From positions 62,001-126,000 of the forward strand of contig NZ_JAKGAO010000015.1 of the NCBI RefSeq assembly GCF_021532315.1: a stretch of 64,000 nt of DNA, given 5' to 3'. Source of the DNA: Paenibacillus tarimensis (lineage in GTDB: Bacteria > Bacillota > Bacilli > Paenibacillales > Paenibacillaceae). Position 1 is the stretch's first letter. Each line of letters starts with the position of its first letter. This document shows positions 55,107-63,888 of this stretch, in pieces. Position numbers and translations under genes: made by a program. The notes beneath the pieces are model-generated. The model did no database searches. It saw only the letters and a list, made by a program, of their open reading frames with translations, and was not told the origin of the DNA.

Positions 55107-55107
55107 A

Positions 55108-56064
55108 TTACTTGTCTCCCTCCGATTCGTAGTGAACCCAGTAGGAGGAGCTCTTGAAGATGAGCGCCGTGAAGATACCGATAACGAGCAGCAGCATCCA
55201 TGCCATGGCTGATGCATAGCCCATATCGAAGAAGGTGAAGGCGCGCTGGAACATGTACAGCACATACAGCAGCGTCGAGTTCAGCGGACGGCCGTCTTCG
55301 AATATGATGTAGCTTGGCGTAAAGGCCATAAAGCCCTGGATCAGCTGCATGATAACGTTAAACAGGATGATCGGCGTAAGCAGCGGAATCGTAACCTTGA
55401 TGAACCGGTGCCATGCATTGGCCCCATCCACCTGGGCCGCTTCATAATAGGAAGCCGGAATATTTTTCAGCCCCGCCAGGAAAATAAGCATCGACGAGCC
55501 GAACTGCCACCCGTACAGCAGAATCAAGGTCCAGATGGCATAAGCCGGATCGCCCAGCCAGGAGACCGTCGGAATGCCGAGCTGCGCAAGAATCGAATTA
55601 AGCGCCCCCTCGTTCCCGAATAGCTGCCGCCACATCACGGAGATGGCGACACTGCCGCCAATAACCGAAGGCAGGTAGAGAAGCGTGCGGTACAGACCTT
55701 TCATGACCATAACCTTGGCCAGCAGCAGCGCTACGGCGAGCGCGAAGATCAGCCGGAACGGCACCGCTGTAAACACATAGAAGAATGTAACCTTGACGGA
55801 CTGCAGGAATTTGTTGTCGTCGGTCAGCATCCGCTGATAGTTCTCCATCCCGATCCAGCTCGCCTGTCCAAGCATGTCATAATCGGTAAAAGAGAGATAC
55901 AGCGACATTGCGACCGGGAACACGGTCAATGCGATGAAGCCGACCAGGAAGGGCATTATGAACAGGTAACCGGTCAGGTTGTCGGTATCCTTGGTCTTCT
56001 TCCTGGTACGCTTCACGCCGGGCAGGTCGACCGGAAGCGCTTCGCTTGTCAATTGCTTCGCCAT
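55108..56064 (-). CDS. carbohydrate ABC transporter permease (MalF/YtePQ-like)
   Basis: The first membrane subunit; 318 residues with an N-terminal basic tail ([12 protein letters not shown]) and six helices. The EAA loop reads [20 protein letters not shown] followed by IPLL. It follows the binding-protein gene after a 112-base spacer with a very stable stem-loop and overlaps functionally with the second permease. The layout is that of rhamnogalacturonan oligosaccharide importers of Bacillus and Paenibacillus. Confidence 0.94.
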   Translation of the reverse strand: MAKQLTSEALPVDLPGVKRTRKKTKDTDNLTGYLFIMPFLVGFIALTVFPVAMSLYLSFTDYDMLGQASWIGMENYQRMLTDDNKFLQSVKVTFFYVFTAVPFRLIFALAVALLLAKVMVMKGLYRTLLYLPSVIGGSVAISVMWRQLFGNEGALNSILAQLGIPTVSWLGDPAYAIWTLILLYGWQFGSSMLIFLAGLKNIPASYYEAAQVDGANAWHRFIKVTIPLLTPIILFNVIMQLIQGFMAFTPSYIIFEDGRPLNSTLLYVLYMFQRAFTFFDMGYASAMAWMLLLVIGIFTALIFKSSSYWVHYESEGDK

Positions 56065-56114
56065 GCTATTACCACACTTTCCTTATAAATTTCCGCACGG
56101 TCTTGAGAAGACAG

Positions 56115-56161
56115 AAGCCGGACCTGGCCTCCGAAGGATGCGGAACGTCCAGGTCCGGCTT
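56115..56161 (-). promoter_or_regulatory. stable intergenic stem-loop between binding-protein and permease genes
   Basis: AAGCCGGACCTGG and CCAGGTCCGGCTT pair exactly around a small inner stem, with no T-run. It is probably an RNA-stabilising or processing stem that keeps binding-protein mRNA more abundant than permease mRNA. Confidence 0.6.
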
Positions 56162-56176
56162 AAATACAGGAGGTGC

Positions 56177-57523
56177 TTACTTTGCTCTGGCAATAATGCT
56201 TTCCGCACGTTCGCGGAACTCAGCAGCTGCCTCGGCAGGCGAAAGCTGTTTGTACATGACCTGCTCATTCACTTCCTCCAGCGCTGCAAGCACTTCAGAG
56301 GAGCCCGGCGGGAAGTTGCTGTCGATTGGGGAGCTGTTCTCGCCAATCAGGTCGATATAGTCGAAGATCATCTTGTTCGTTTCATCCAGATCAGCCGCCA
56401 TCGCCTCACGCACCTCATCATTGACCGGTACGCCGCGCTCGCCGTTCATGATCTTGTTGGCTTCCACATCATTGATGAAGAAGTCGATGAATTTGGCCGC
56501 CTCTTCCTGCTGCTGGGACTTCTTGCTGATCGAGAAGAACATCGCCGGCTTCAGATACATTCCCTTCGCAGTATCAGGACCCGGGAGCGGCGCCAGCTTG
56601 AGCGGGCGTCCGGCAGCCTTGGTCAGAGCCACAACCTGGTTGGACCAGCGGAAGTCAAATGGCGCCTTGCCGTGCACGATCAGCTGATCCTCAATCGCTT
56701 CATGCTGCATGATCACGTCAAGCGTCGGATAAGTTCCCTTCTCCTGCTGCTCAAAGGTCATTTGGAAATAATCCGCTAACAGCTGGTCGTCGAAGCCCAG
56801 GCCTGTCGCATCGTCGTTGAACAGCTTCTGGCCATGCTGGCGCGCATAATACTCGAACACATTGCCGGTCTCAAAGCCCTGCGTGCCGTATTCGCCTGTC
56901 TTCGCATGCACAGCCTCTGCAGCAGCCTTCCAGTCGTCCCATGTCCAGTTCAGATCAGGCACCTTCGCACCTGCATCCTTCAGCATCTGCTCGTCATAGA
57001 TAACCGTCAGCGCGTTCATGCCAAGCGGGATACCGAGCAGCTTGCCGTTCGCCTGACCAGATTCCATCAGGCCTTCATTGATCTTGCTGACGTCGATCGT
57101 ACCCGATTCGACGAATGGCTGCAGGTCAGCCAGCACATCCTTGCCGGCATACTGCGTCATATATTCACCGAAGTTCATCTGCAGCACATCCGGCATGTTG
57201 TTGCCGGCTACCATGGCCGCGAGCTTTTCCCAATAGCCGTCAAAACCGGTGAACTCGGTCTCAATCTTCACATTCGGGTTCTTCTCCTGATACAGCTTAA
57301 TGACTTCCATCGTCAGGTCATGACGGGTTTGCGAGCCCCACCACATCAGACGCAGCGTTACATCTCCGCCTTCACCGCCACTGCCGCTGTCAACCGTATT
57401 CGTCGTCGTATTGCCGCCTGTGCCTTGATTCGCCGGTTCATTGCCGCCGCTGCTGCAGGCAGCCAGTGCGAAGGTGAGTGTGATCGTCATGATGAGTGTC
57501 CACAGCGTTGATCTTTTGTACAT
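56177..57523 (-). CDS. extracellular sugar-binding lipoprotein of the ABC importer
   Basis: A 448-residue solute-binding protein of the SBP type-1 group. The lipobox FALAAC places the acyl-Cys at residue 23, followed by a Gly/Thr/Asn-rich tether. Ligand-cleft features include LRLMWWGSQTRHDLTMEVIK, FTGFDGYWEKLAAMVAGNNM with PDVLQMNFG, and KAPFDFRWSNQVV. It captures oligosaccharides, probably unsaturated rhamnogalacturonan or pectin fragments judging from GH105, and passes them to the two permeases. A cre-like box lies upstream and a YesMN-type system precedes it. ATG 57523 with GGGAGGTC upstream. Confidence 0.94.
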   Translation of the reverse strand: MYKRSTLWTLIMTITLTFALAACSSGGNEPANQGTGGNTTTNTVDSGSGGEGGDVTLRLMWWGSQTRHDLTMEVIKLYQEKNPNVKIETEFTGFDGYWEKLAAMVAGNNMPDVLQMNFGEYMTQYAGKDVLADLQPFVESGTIDVSKINEGLMESGQANGKLLGIPLGMNALTVIYDEQMLKDAGAKVPDLNWTWDDWKAAAEAVHAKTGEYGTQGFETGNVFEYYARQHGQKLFNDDATGLGFDDQLLADYFQMTFEQQEKGTYPTLDVIMQHEAIEDQLIVHGKAPFDFRWSNQVVALTKAAGRPLKLAPLPGPDTAKGMYLKPAMFFSISKKSQQQEEAAKFIDFFINDVEANKIMNGERGVPVNDEVREAMAADLDETNKMIFDYIDLIGENSSPIDSNFPPGSSEVLAALEEVNEQVMYKQLSPAEAAAEFRERAESIIARAK

Positions 57524-57567
57524 ACGCGTATGACCTCCCTAAGGGTTTAATCTGGCTTATACCGTTA

Positions 57568-57581
57568 TGATAGCGCATACA
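57568..57581 (-). promoter_or_regulatory. cre-like box before the binding-protein gene
   Basis: TGATAGCGCATACA is nearly symmetric and has one mismatch to TGNAANCGNWNNCW on either strand. It is 45 bases upstream of the binding-protein start. Confidence 0.4.
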
Positions 57582-57735
57582 TTGGATGCGTTAAATCGAA
57601 TAACCCGCTTCGTTTCGTTTAAAAATCCGACTTCAGCTCCCCCCCTCTGCCTCCACGCTCCGACAGCCGTTCAAAAATCCGCTGTTCGTGCAATTTTCCG
57701 GTATGATGCTCGCATACTCCCCTTTCCTTAAGCCC

Positions 57736-59331
57736 TCATTCCTGCCGCCGTTTATACTCGGACGGCGTTAAGCCCGTCACCTTCTTGAACACCTGGCTGA
57801 AATACTGCGGATTATTCGGGAAACCGACCTTTGCGGCAATATCAATGATTTTGACCCGCTCGGCCGCATCAATCAGGCGCTTCGCCTCCTCGATCCGCAT
57901 CTGGATCACGTAGTTGGAGAACTTCTCCCCCGTCTCCTTGCGGAAGAGCTTGCCTAGATAATCGACATTTAAATACACAATCTCCTGCGACAGCTTCGAC
58001 AGCGACAGCGACTCATCGTGAAGATGGTCATGCACATAGCGGATGACCTGCTCAATAACCCGGCTCTGCGACTGCATATTCGTATCATAGTACCGCTTCG
58101 TTATTTCGCCGGCTGCCCGCAGCAGCACTTCCTCCGCCTGCTCCAGTGTGCCGAGCGCCTCGATCTGCAGCAGATCCGGCTCCATGATCAGCGGACCGGC
58201 CGCCTGCCCGCTCTCCGCCTGGCGCAGCAGGATCAGATGCAGCTCCAACACATAGGATTTGATGAAGCCGACCGGCATTTTCGACGATTTGAGCCTGGTG
58301 AACACGGTCTTGATCATATGCTGCACCTGCTCCCTGTTACCGCTTCGGACAGCAAGCGCGAAGGCATCCCGGTCCAGCACGGCATCCAGATCACTATCCG
58401 CCCCTTCCTCTAAGGCGTCCGCTTCGTCATGATGAATATCCTCCGGCGTAATGATGCTGCCCTCCCCGACATAGAACCGGTGCGACAGGCATTCCCGCGT
58501 CTCCTTGTACAGCCTGCGCAGGCGCGGAATCGTGCCCGGGCTGCTGACCGCCACGGTCAGCTCCATCCGGAAGTAACGCTTATACATTGCCTTGATCGCA
58601 GCCAGCACCTCCAGCCACTGCTCCTGCGTCCCTTTCTCCACCAGCAGCACGAGGCGGTCGCCAATTGTCGTATTAAGCAGAATCGTCAGGCCCCGCTCCT
58701 TCACCAGCTCATCGGAGATATTATGCAGCGCGAAGAGATGCTCAAAATCATAATCCTTGCCGTCCAGGTCGAACAGCAGCAGCCTCACCTGCAGGCCGGT
58801 GATGTCCAGCCCAAGCAGATGGCCGTAATAATCCCATTCCTTCTGCCCGTATGTCTTGTTCGTCATGCATTCCTTCAGGAACTGCGCCTGTATCTGCGGC
58901 AGCACGCGGGTGAGGCTCTCGCGGGTGCTGGCAAGGAAGGCTTCCTTGCTCGCCCGTTCATTCAGCTCGGCCACGGCCTCGCCCAGCACCTGCATAATCT
59001 GCTGCTCGCTGCAGGGCTTAAGCAGGTAATGCCTCACGCCGAATTTCATCGCCGTCTGCGCTGACGAGAATTCCTCATGACCTGACAAAATGATAAACAC
59101 AATGCCAGGATATTTGTCCTTGGCCCAGGCGATCAGCTCGATTCCTGTCATTTCGGGCATCCGGATGTCTGTAATGACGATATGCGGCGGATTCTGCTCG
59201 ATCATCTGCTGCGCTTCCCTGCCGTCCACCGCTTTGCCGGCAAGCCGCGTTCCATGCTTATCCCATTCGACAACACTTGCAATTCCTTCGAGAATGATCC
59301 GTTCATCGTCCACCAGCAGTACGTTATACAT
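57736..59331 (-). CDS. AraC-type response regulator (YesN-like)
   Basis: A cytoplasmic response regulator of 531 residues. The receiver domain (1-120) has DDE at 8-10 (VLLVDDERII), the phosphorylated Asp in HIVITDIRMPEMTG, and the Lys in YLLKPCS. A long middle sensor-like region (about 140-420) precedes two AraC helix-turn-helices (about 430-531: SKLSQEIVYLNVDYLGKLFR and IAAKVGFPNNPQYFSQVFKK). ATG 59331 has GGAGGGTGA upstream and overlaps the kinase gene by eight bases. It would activate the importer-GH105 operon just downstream. Confidence 0.94.
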   Translation of the reverse strand: MYNVLLVDDERIILEGIASVVEWDKHGTRLAGKAVDGREAQQMIEQNPPHIVITDIRMPEMTGIELIAWAKDKYPGIVFIILSGHEEFSSAQTAMKFGVRHYLLKPCSEQQIMQVLGEAVAELNERASKEAFLASTRESLTRVLPQIQAQFLKECMTNKTYGQKEWDYYGHLLGLDITGLQVRLLLFDLDGKDYDFEHLFALHNISDELVKERGLTILLNTTIGDRLVLLVEKGTQEQWLEVLAAIKAMYKRYFRMELTVAVSSPGTIPRLRRLYKETRECLSHRFYVGEGSIITPEDIHHDEADALEEGADSDLDAVLDRDAFALAVRSGNREQVQHMIKTVFTRLKSSKMPVGFIKSYVLELHLILLRQAESGQAAGPLIMEPDLLQIEALGTLEQAEEVLLRAAGEITKRYYDTNMQSQSRVIEQVIRYVHDHLHDESLSLSKLSQEIVYLNVDYLGKLFRKETGEKFSNYVIQMRIEEAKRLIDAAERVKIIDIAAKVGFPNNPQYFSQVFKKVTGLTPSEYKRRQE

Positions 59332-61063
59332 GCTCACCCTCCAGACTGTATGGAATCCGGATGCGGACCGTCGTCCCTTCACCCGGTGTGCTCTCAACCG
59401 TTACCCCGTAAGCCGGGCCGAAGAGCAGGCTGATCCGGTCGCGGATATTGGCAAGGCCAATTCCCGTGCCCTTGGACACTACCCTGCCTTCCGCAATGGC
59501 TCCCAGCGTTTCCTCATCAATGCCAGGCCCGTTATCCCGGATGATGATCTCGATATGCTCCTCTTCCGCAAGGAAGGTCAGGTCGATGGTGCAAACACCC
59601 GACATCGCTTCCAGGCCATGCTGAATTGTATTCTCCACCACCGGCTGGATCGTCAGCTTCGGGATGTAATATTCCGTGAGCAGCGGATCGTCGGAGCACC
59701 GGAACACCAGACGCTCACCGAAGCGCATCTGCTGAATCGTAATGTAATGGTGCAAGATGTTCATTTCCTCCTCGATCGTGATCAGCGGCTCCTTCTTCCC
59801 GATAATGCTCCGCAGCAGGCTGCCAAGCGCCTGAACCATCGTGGAGATGTCCTGCTGCTTGTTCACCTTGGCCATCCAGTTGATGGACTCCAGCGTGTTA
59901 TACAGAAAATGCGGGTTGATCTGCGCCTGCAGCGCCTTGTACTCCGATTCATTGATGGCCAGCTGCTTGGCGTAATTCTCGCGGATCAGTTCATTAATCG
60001 TCTCAAGCATCAAGCGAAAATGCCTATGCAGCTGCCCGGTCTCATCCGCATTCAGGTTATTGTCCTGGAACAGCTCCGCCGGGTCGATATGACCCTTCTG
60101 CACGAGCTTCATCTTATCCGTCAGCCGCTCCAGCGGCCTGGATATCGTACGGCCCGCCAGCCGGCCCAGGTAGATTGCGATAAGGAACAGCAGGCCATAC
60201 AGCCCGAGCAGGCCGTATTTAATCATCTTGGACTGATTAAAGATACTGCCGTAAGGCAGGATATTATAATAGGTAAAATTCTGATACTTGGAGGTCAGAT
60301 GCGTGATGAAATACGCCTGGCCGTCCAGCGTCCCGATCCGGTAGCCCTGCCGCTCCGTAAGCGGCTGCCCGAGCAGCGCGTCCGTCTTCTCCGGGTTGGT
60401 CGACAGCAGATGCTGGCCCGCATATTCGATCATGAACATCCGGTCACCCGTTAAGTCCAGCGTCGTATCGACCAGCCGGTTCATATCCAGGTACAGAATC
60501 AGCGTGCCCAGATGCTCCAGCGACAGGTCCTGCATCTGCCGGACCTCCCGCGCAGCCAGCAGGACGTTCGGCTCGGATGACGGCACCCAGACGACTGAGC
60601 CGCCCGCTTCACGTGCCAGCCGCACCGCCTCCGTAGTATCGATTCGGTAACGCGAGGTCACCGACATCTGCAGCTCGCCGCCGAGCGCATCATTCATCTG
60701 CACGGAAGCGACCGGCCGCTCCTGACGCGACTGGTCCAGCAGCCGCTCCATCAGCACATCCTTCGTCTTGAAGCGCTCGTACGCATTCTGATCCCGCTTG
60801 CTCTCGATCAGGTAGCGCTGGACCGTCTTGTCCGAGATCATCCGGAAGGTCAGGTCTTCGATCCGCCGTAGCTGATTATCAATCGAGCCGGAGGACAGGT
60901 TCAGCACCTGTGCCGATTCCGAATAGATCCGGTCTTCATAAATCACAGTCGCCACCTGCACCGCAATGATACTGACTCCCGAGACAACGATCATAATCAT
61001 CAGCGTGAAGAGAAAAATTTTGTTCTTAATCAGCTGGTTGCCAAAGTACGTTCTAATATTCAA
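59324..61063 (-). CDS. sensor histidine kinase (YesM-like)
   Basis: A membrane kinase of about 579 residues. It starts most probably at TTG 61063, behind AAAGGAGGC; an ATG at 61114 lacks such a site. Helix 1 (about 15-40) and helix 2 (about 280-300) flank an extracellular Cache-like sensor, then HAMP (about 302-355), the His-kinase domain with phospho-accepting His in QAQINPHFLYNTLESINWMA, and the GHKL ATPase (PVVENTIQHG, IRDNGPGID, GTGIGLANI). Such kinases sense extracellular sugars or the loaded binding protein. It is the first gene of the YesMN pair and overlaps its regulator. Confidence 0.94.
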   Translation of the reverse strand: MNIRTYFGNQLIKNKIFLFTLMIMIVVSGVSIIAVQVATVIYEDRIYSESAQVLNLSSGSIDNQLRRIEDLTFRMISDKTVQRYLIESKRDQNAYERFKTKDVLMERLLDQSRQERPVASVQMNDALGGELQMSVTSRYRIDTTEAVRLAREAGGSVVWVPSSEPNVLLAAREVRQMQDLSLEHLGTLILYLDMNRLVDTTLDLTGDRMFMIEYAGQHLLSTNPEKTDALLGQPLTERQGYRIGTLDGQAYFITHLTSKYQNFTYYNILPYGSIFNQSKMIKYGLLGLYGLLFLIAIYLGRLAGRTISRPLERLTDKMKLVQKGHIDPAELFQDNNLNADETGQLHRHFRLMLETINELIRENYAKQLAINESEYKALQAQINPHFLYNTLESINWMAKVNKQQDISTMVQALGSLLRSIIGKKEPLITIEEEMNILHHYITIQQMRFGERLVFRCSDDPLLTEYYIPKLTIQPVVENTIQHGLEAMSGVCTIDLTFLAEEEHIEIIIRDNGPGIDEETLGAIAEGRVVSKGTGIGLANIRDRISLLFGPAYGVTVESTPGEGTTVRIRIPYSLEGEHV

Positions 61064-61366
61064 GCGGCGAGCCTCCTTTGTGCCGGGATGGAAAGTGTAC
61101 AGGTTAGCGGGCATAATTGATAATCTAGCTTTTGCCAGATTGGGACGAGCAGGAGGATAGTAAGGGTAGATAGTATTTTTATCTAAGCATTGGTTTCGAC
61201 ACAAAACTGCCATTTTCCTATGAATGCGGTTACTTTCCTGAAAAAAGGACAAGCTCCTTCATTCTTCTTCCTGCTGCTGTTGGCCGGGGGATATATGAAG
61301 GAAGGGGTTACTTTCCCTAAACTATGGGCATTCTAAGGGTAAAATCACCCAAAGGGGGGCTGGCCG

Positions 61367-61534
61367 ATGAAAATTCATACGGACGAGTACACGATTGCGC
61401 CGCTAAATGGCCACGAGCAGGCCGTCGATCTCATTCAACAGGCGGAAGACGCCATCGCCGAGCTGACCGGACAGCGTGTAACACTGATTGCGTATGAGCG
61501 AAACGAGGATGCAGAAGCAAACAAGCAAGGCTGA
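61367..61534 (+). CDS. small conserved-looking protein, 55 residues
   Basis: ATG 61367 lies eight bases after AAAGGGGGG and reads MKIHTDEYTIAPLNGHEQAV, then an amphipathic helix (DLIQQAEDAIAELTG), then a strand (QRVTLIAYERNED), ending at TGA 61534. The codon use and third-position GC match the neighbours. It is acidic and has no signal peptide. No family was recognised. It is divergent from the histidine kinase and ends before a bidirectional terminator. Confidence 0.65.
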   Translation: MKIHTDEYTIAPLNGHEQAVDLIQQAEDAIAELTGQRVTLIAYERNEDAEANKQG

Positions 61535-61580
61535 CAGAGCTGTCGATAAAGACGGCCGAATGATTAAAAGTTAAAAGAAG

Positions 61581-61624
61581 AAAGGATAGGAGAGCAGGGA
61601 GTATATCTGCTTTACCTATCCTTT
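61581..61624. terminator. bidirectional terminator
   Basis: AAAGGATAGG and CCTATCCTTT form the outer stem with an inner GCAGG/CTGC-like pairing, between two convergent genes. Confidence 0.75.
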
Positions 61625-61630
61625 GTTTTC

Positions 61631-62188
61631 CTATTTTGTACAATTGTATATCAACTGTTCTGTTGTAAGAATTGTGGCGAATTCATCGTGCAAGGTAGCT
61701 AACGATATATTATGTACTGTTTCTGCCTCATAATAGATGCCATTTTGGTCCTCCATACCAAAAGCTGCTGTTGCATCTGAGATAAGGTAAGTAGTGAACC
61801 CTAAATTCCCACTCATTCTTGTAGTTGTAGATACGCAATGAGGGGTGGTCAAACCTGTTATTACAACCGTTGTTATATCGTTTTCTCGCAGATACTCTTC
61901 CAAATTTGTACCAATAAAGCTGCTATTTACTTTCTTTGTGATAATGACTTCTTCATCAAGAGGCTTCACTATTTCTTTTATGGCGAACCCCTTATTAGCT
62001 GGATGGAATACCGAATCAGGATTATCTGATGTGTGACGTATGTGGATTACCACCCACCCTTTTTCCCTCCACAACTGAAGAATCTTACTAATATTGTCTT
62101 CTGCATTCCGGTTATTTCGGGTTCCCCATTTGTTATCATCAAAGGCTACTTGTACATCAATAATAATTAAAGCTCCTCTAGTATTCAT
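61631..62188 (-). CDS. isochorismatase-family cysteine hydrolase
   Basis: A 185-residue cytoplasmic hydrolase of the nicotinamidase/isochorismatase fold. The triad is visible: Asp11 in LIIIDVQVAF, Lys in TKKVNSSF, and Cys in LTTPHCVSTTTRMSGNLGF, with the cis-peptide before it. YLISDATAAFG follows as usual. The substrate (nicotinamide, N-carbamoyl compound or isochorismate) is unknown. Its codon use is AT-rich compared with the operon to its left, which suggests later acquisition. ATG 62188 with GGGGGGATCTTAG upstream. Confidence 0.9.
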   Translation of the reverse strand: MNTRGALIIIDVQVAFDDNKWGTRNNRNAEDNISKILQLWREKGWVVIHIRHTSDNPDSVFHPANKGFAIKEIVKPLDEEVIITKKVNSSFIGTNLEEYLRENDITTVVITGLTTPHCVSTTTRMSGNLGFTTYLISDATAAFGMEDQNGIYYEAETVHNISLATLHDEFATILTTEQLIYNCTK

Positions 62189-62374
62189 TCTAAGATCCCC
62201 CCAATGGAATTTCCACTTCTATACCCATCATAAATTTGAATATGCTTTTGTACAACTTCTATTGAGTATGGACACCTATATGATTCACGTTCCAGAAAAG
62301 AGAAACATTTACAGTAACACTGCGTCTATATTAAATGTAAGGAAATCCAAGTACCCCTAAGGAGGTAGACCCAT

Positions 62375-63229
62375 TTGAAATGGAAATCATTTATTCTCAC
62401 TTGCTCTGTCATGCTTTTTATAGTGTCATCCGCACAAGCAGCCACACCTGTATCGGTACTTATTAATGAGCGGCCCGTAGAAACAGACGTTGCCCCTTTT
62501 GTTAAAGATGGGACTACTTTTGTTCCGCTAAGAAGTATTGAACAGATTGAAGGAATTTCCGTAAAAAGCTGGAACAACAAAACAAAAACACTTGTGATTG
62601 TTGATCCTACCAAATCAATGACGTTTAGCGTAAATCAAAAACAATCGGAGTCAATGCTAATTAAAAATGGTCGTGTAATGGTTCCAATTCGATTTATTGC
62701 TGAAAACTTTAATAGTGATGTAGCCTGGGACGCTCATACAAGAACTGTCCAAGTAGCAAAAATAAGTGAACAGACGAAAGCTAATTTGAATTCAGATGAT
62801 TTAACAAAATCGCGTCTTGCTGCAATTACTATTCCGGCCATTACTACATTAAAAGAACTTACTGGAGGTCAAAGCAGCGGAGGAAGGTTTAAATTACTCT
62901 TTCCCGAGGGAGAGTCAAAAGCTTTCTTCTATATTAGTGATGGTATTGCTGGTTATTACGAAGTAAAAGGAAATGCAGCTTGGCATAAGTGGAGTGGAAA
63001 AATTGGAGGAAATAATAATAAATTCTGGGTAACAAACAGCGGCATATCAAGTGAAGTGGGACAACGGCCAAAGATCACTGACCGGTTGTTTTTCTATTAT
63101 GTTTCTACGCATGCAGGGCTATCCCAGTATGGATATATAACCACTAAGGGTAAAGAAACGGTACTTGGAAGTAAAGACATGAATAACTTAGAGGAGTTGT
63201 ATCCAATTAAAGAGGAAATTAAACGATAG
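62375..63229 (+). CDS. secreted protein with copper-amine-oxidase N-terminal domain
   Basis: A 284-residue exported protein. TTG 62375 follows a perfect AAGGAGGT by about eight bases. A signal peptide (KSFILTCSVMLFIVSSAQAA) leads to a complete two-repeat Cu-amine-oxidase-N domain (about 25-128): VKDGTTFVPLRSIEQ, then IKNGRVMVPIRFIAENFNSD and VAWDAHTRTVQV. The C-terminal half (about 140-284) is beta-rich without a known family. It is AT-rich like the hydrolase gene beside it. This is the third such protein in the window, after 4.3 and 17.3 kb. Confidence 0.88.
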   Translation: MKWKSFILTCSVMLFIVSSAQAATPVSVLINERPVETDVAPFVKDGTTFVPLRSIEQIEGISVKSWNNKTKTLVIVDPTKSMTFSVNQKQSESMLIKNGRVMVPIRFIAENFNSDVAWDAHTRTVQVAKISEQTKANLNSDDLTKSRLAAITIPAITTLKELTGGQSSGGRFKLLFPEGESKAFFYISDGIAGYYEVKGNAAWHKWSGKIGGNNNKFWVTNSGISSEVGQRPKITDRLFFYYVSTHAGLSQYGYITTKGKETVLGSKDMNNLEELYPIKEEIKR

Positions 63230-63247
63230 TCTAATGGAAGAGGGTTA

Positions 63248-63783
63248 GTGAACGTGACCTTTGAGCTTTGGATTTCATTCGTTATCGCTTCCCTGCTTAT
63301 TATTGCGACACCTGGTCCGGTCGTCACACTGTTAGTCACCACGAGTATCAGCCGGGGCAAAAGCGCTGCATTCTCCATGATTCCCGGTACATTTCTGGGA
63401 GACTTAACATCCATGCTGCTGTCGTTAGCAGGTGTGGGCGCGCTGCTGCTTGCCTCTCCTCCCCTCTTTAACCTTCTCAAATGGCTTGGAGCAGCGTATC
63501 TTGTTTACCTCGGTATAGGGTGACGATCTTGAATCCAAAGAGCTTCCTGTTCTATGTAGCGTTCATGCCGCAGTTTGTAAGTAAAGATGAAGCATACCTG
63601 CCTCAGATCCTGCTGCTCGGAGCGACCTTTCTCGCCTTGGGAATTATGAATGACATTACCTATACGGTCCTCGCCGATAAAGTCGCCCGATTCCTGAACA
63701 ACCAAGCGCAGAAGTGGGTCCACCGGATCGGGGCGCTGAATTTGATGGTCACCGGCGTTATTATTATTATGCTGAAGAGCTGA
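63248..63783 (+). pseudogene. LysE-family exporter with internal deletion and frameshift
   Basis: The N-terminal half (from GTG 63248) has the LysE start FVIASLLIIATPGPVVTLLV and TFLGDLTSMLLSLAGVGALL, ending at YLVYLGIG with a stop at 63523. The C-terminal half continues in another frame with VTILNPKSFLFYVAFMPQFV to LMVTGVIIIMLKS. In LysE proteins about 30 residues lie between YLxYLG and the RxGxxxxxLNPK motif; here they are gone, so a short out-of-frame deletion at about 63520-63530 broke the gene. An amino-acid exporter in origin. Confidence 0.82.
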
Positions 63784-63888
63784 AGAATGAGTGTGGAGGG
63801 GCAACAAGTTCGAAACCGGTTATTCCTCTTTCGAGACGGGGTCGGGATACAACACTTCGGGATCATCTCTTTACAAGGGGTTGACTAA

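Noticed and set aside
59090-60454. Plus-strand frame of 454 codons opposite the histidine kinase
   Set aside because: Long but antisense to a complete kinase and regulator; composition is typical of a shadow frame.
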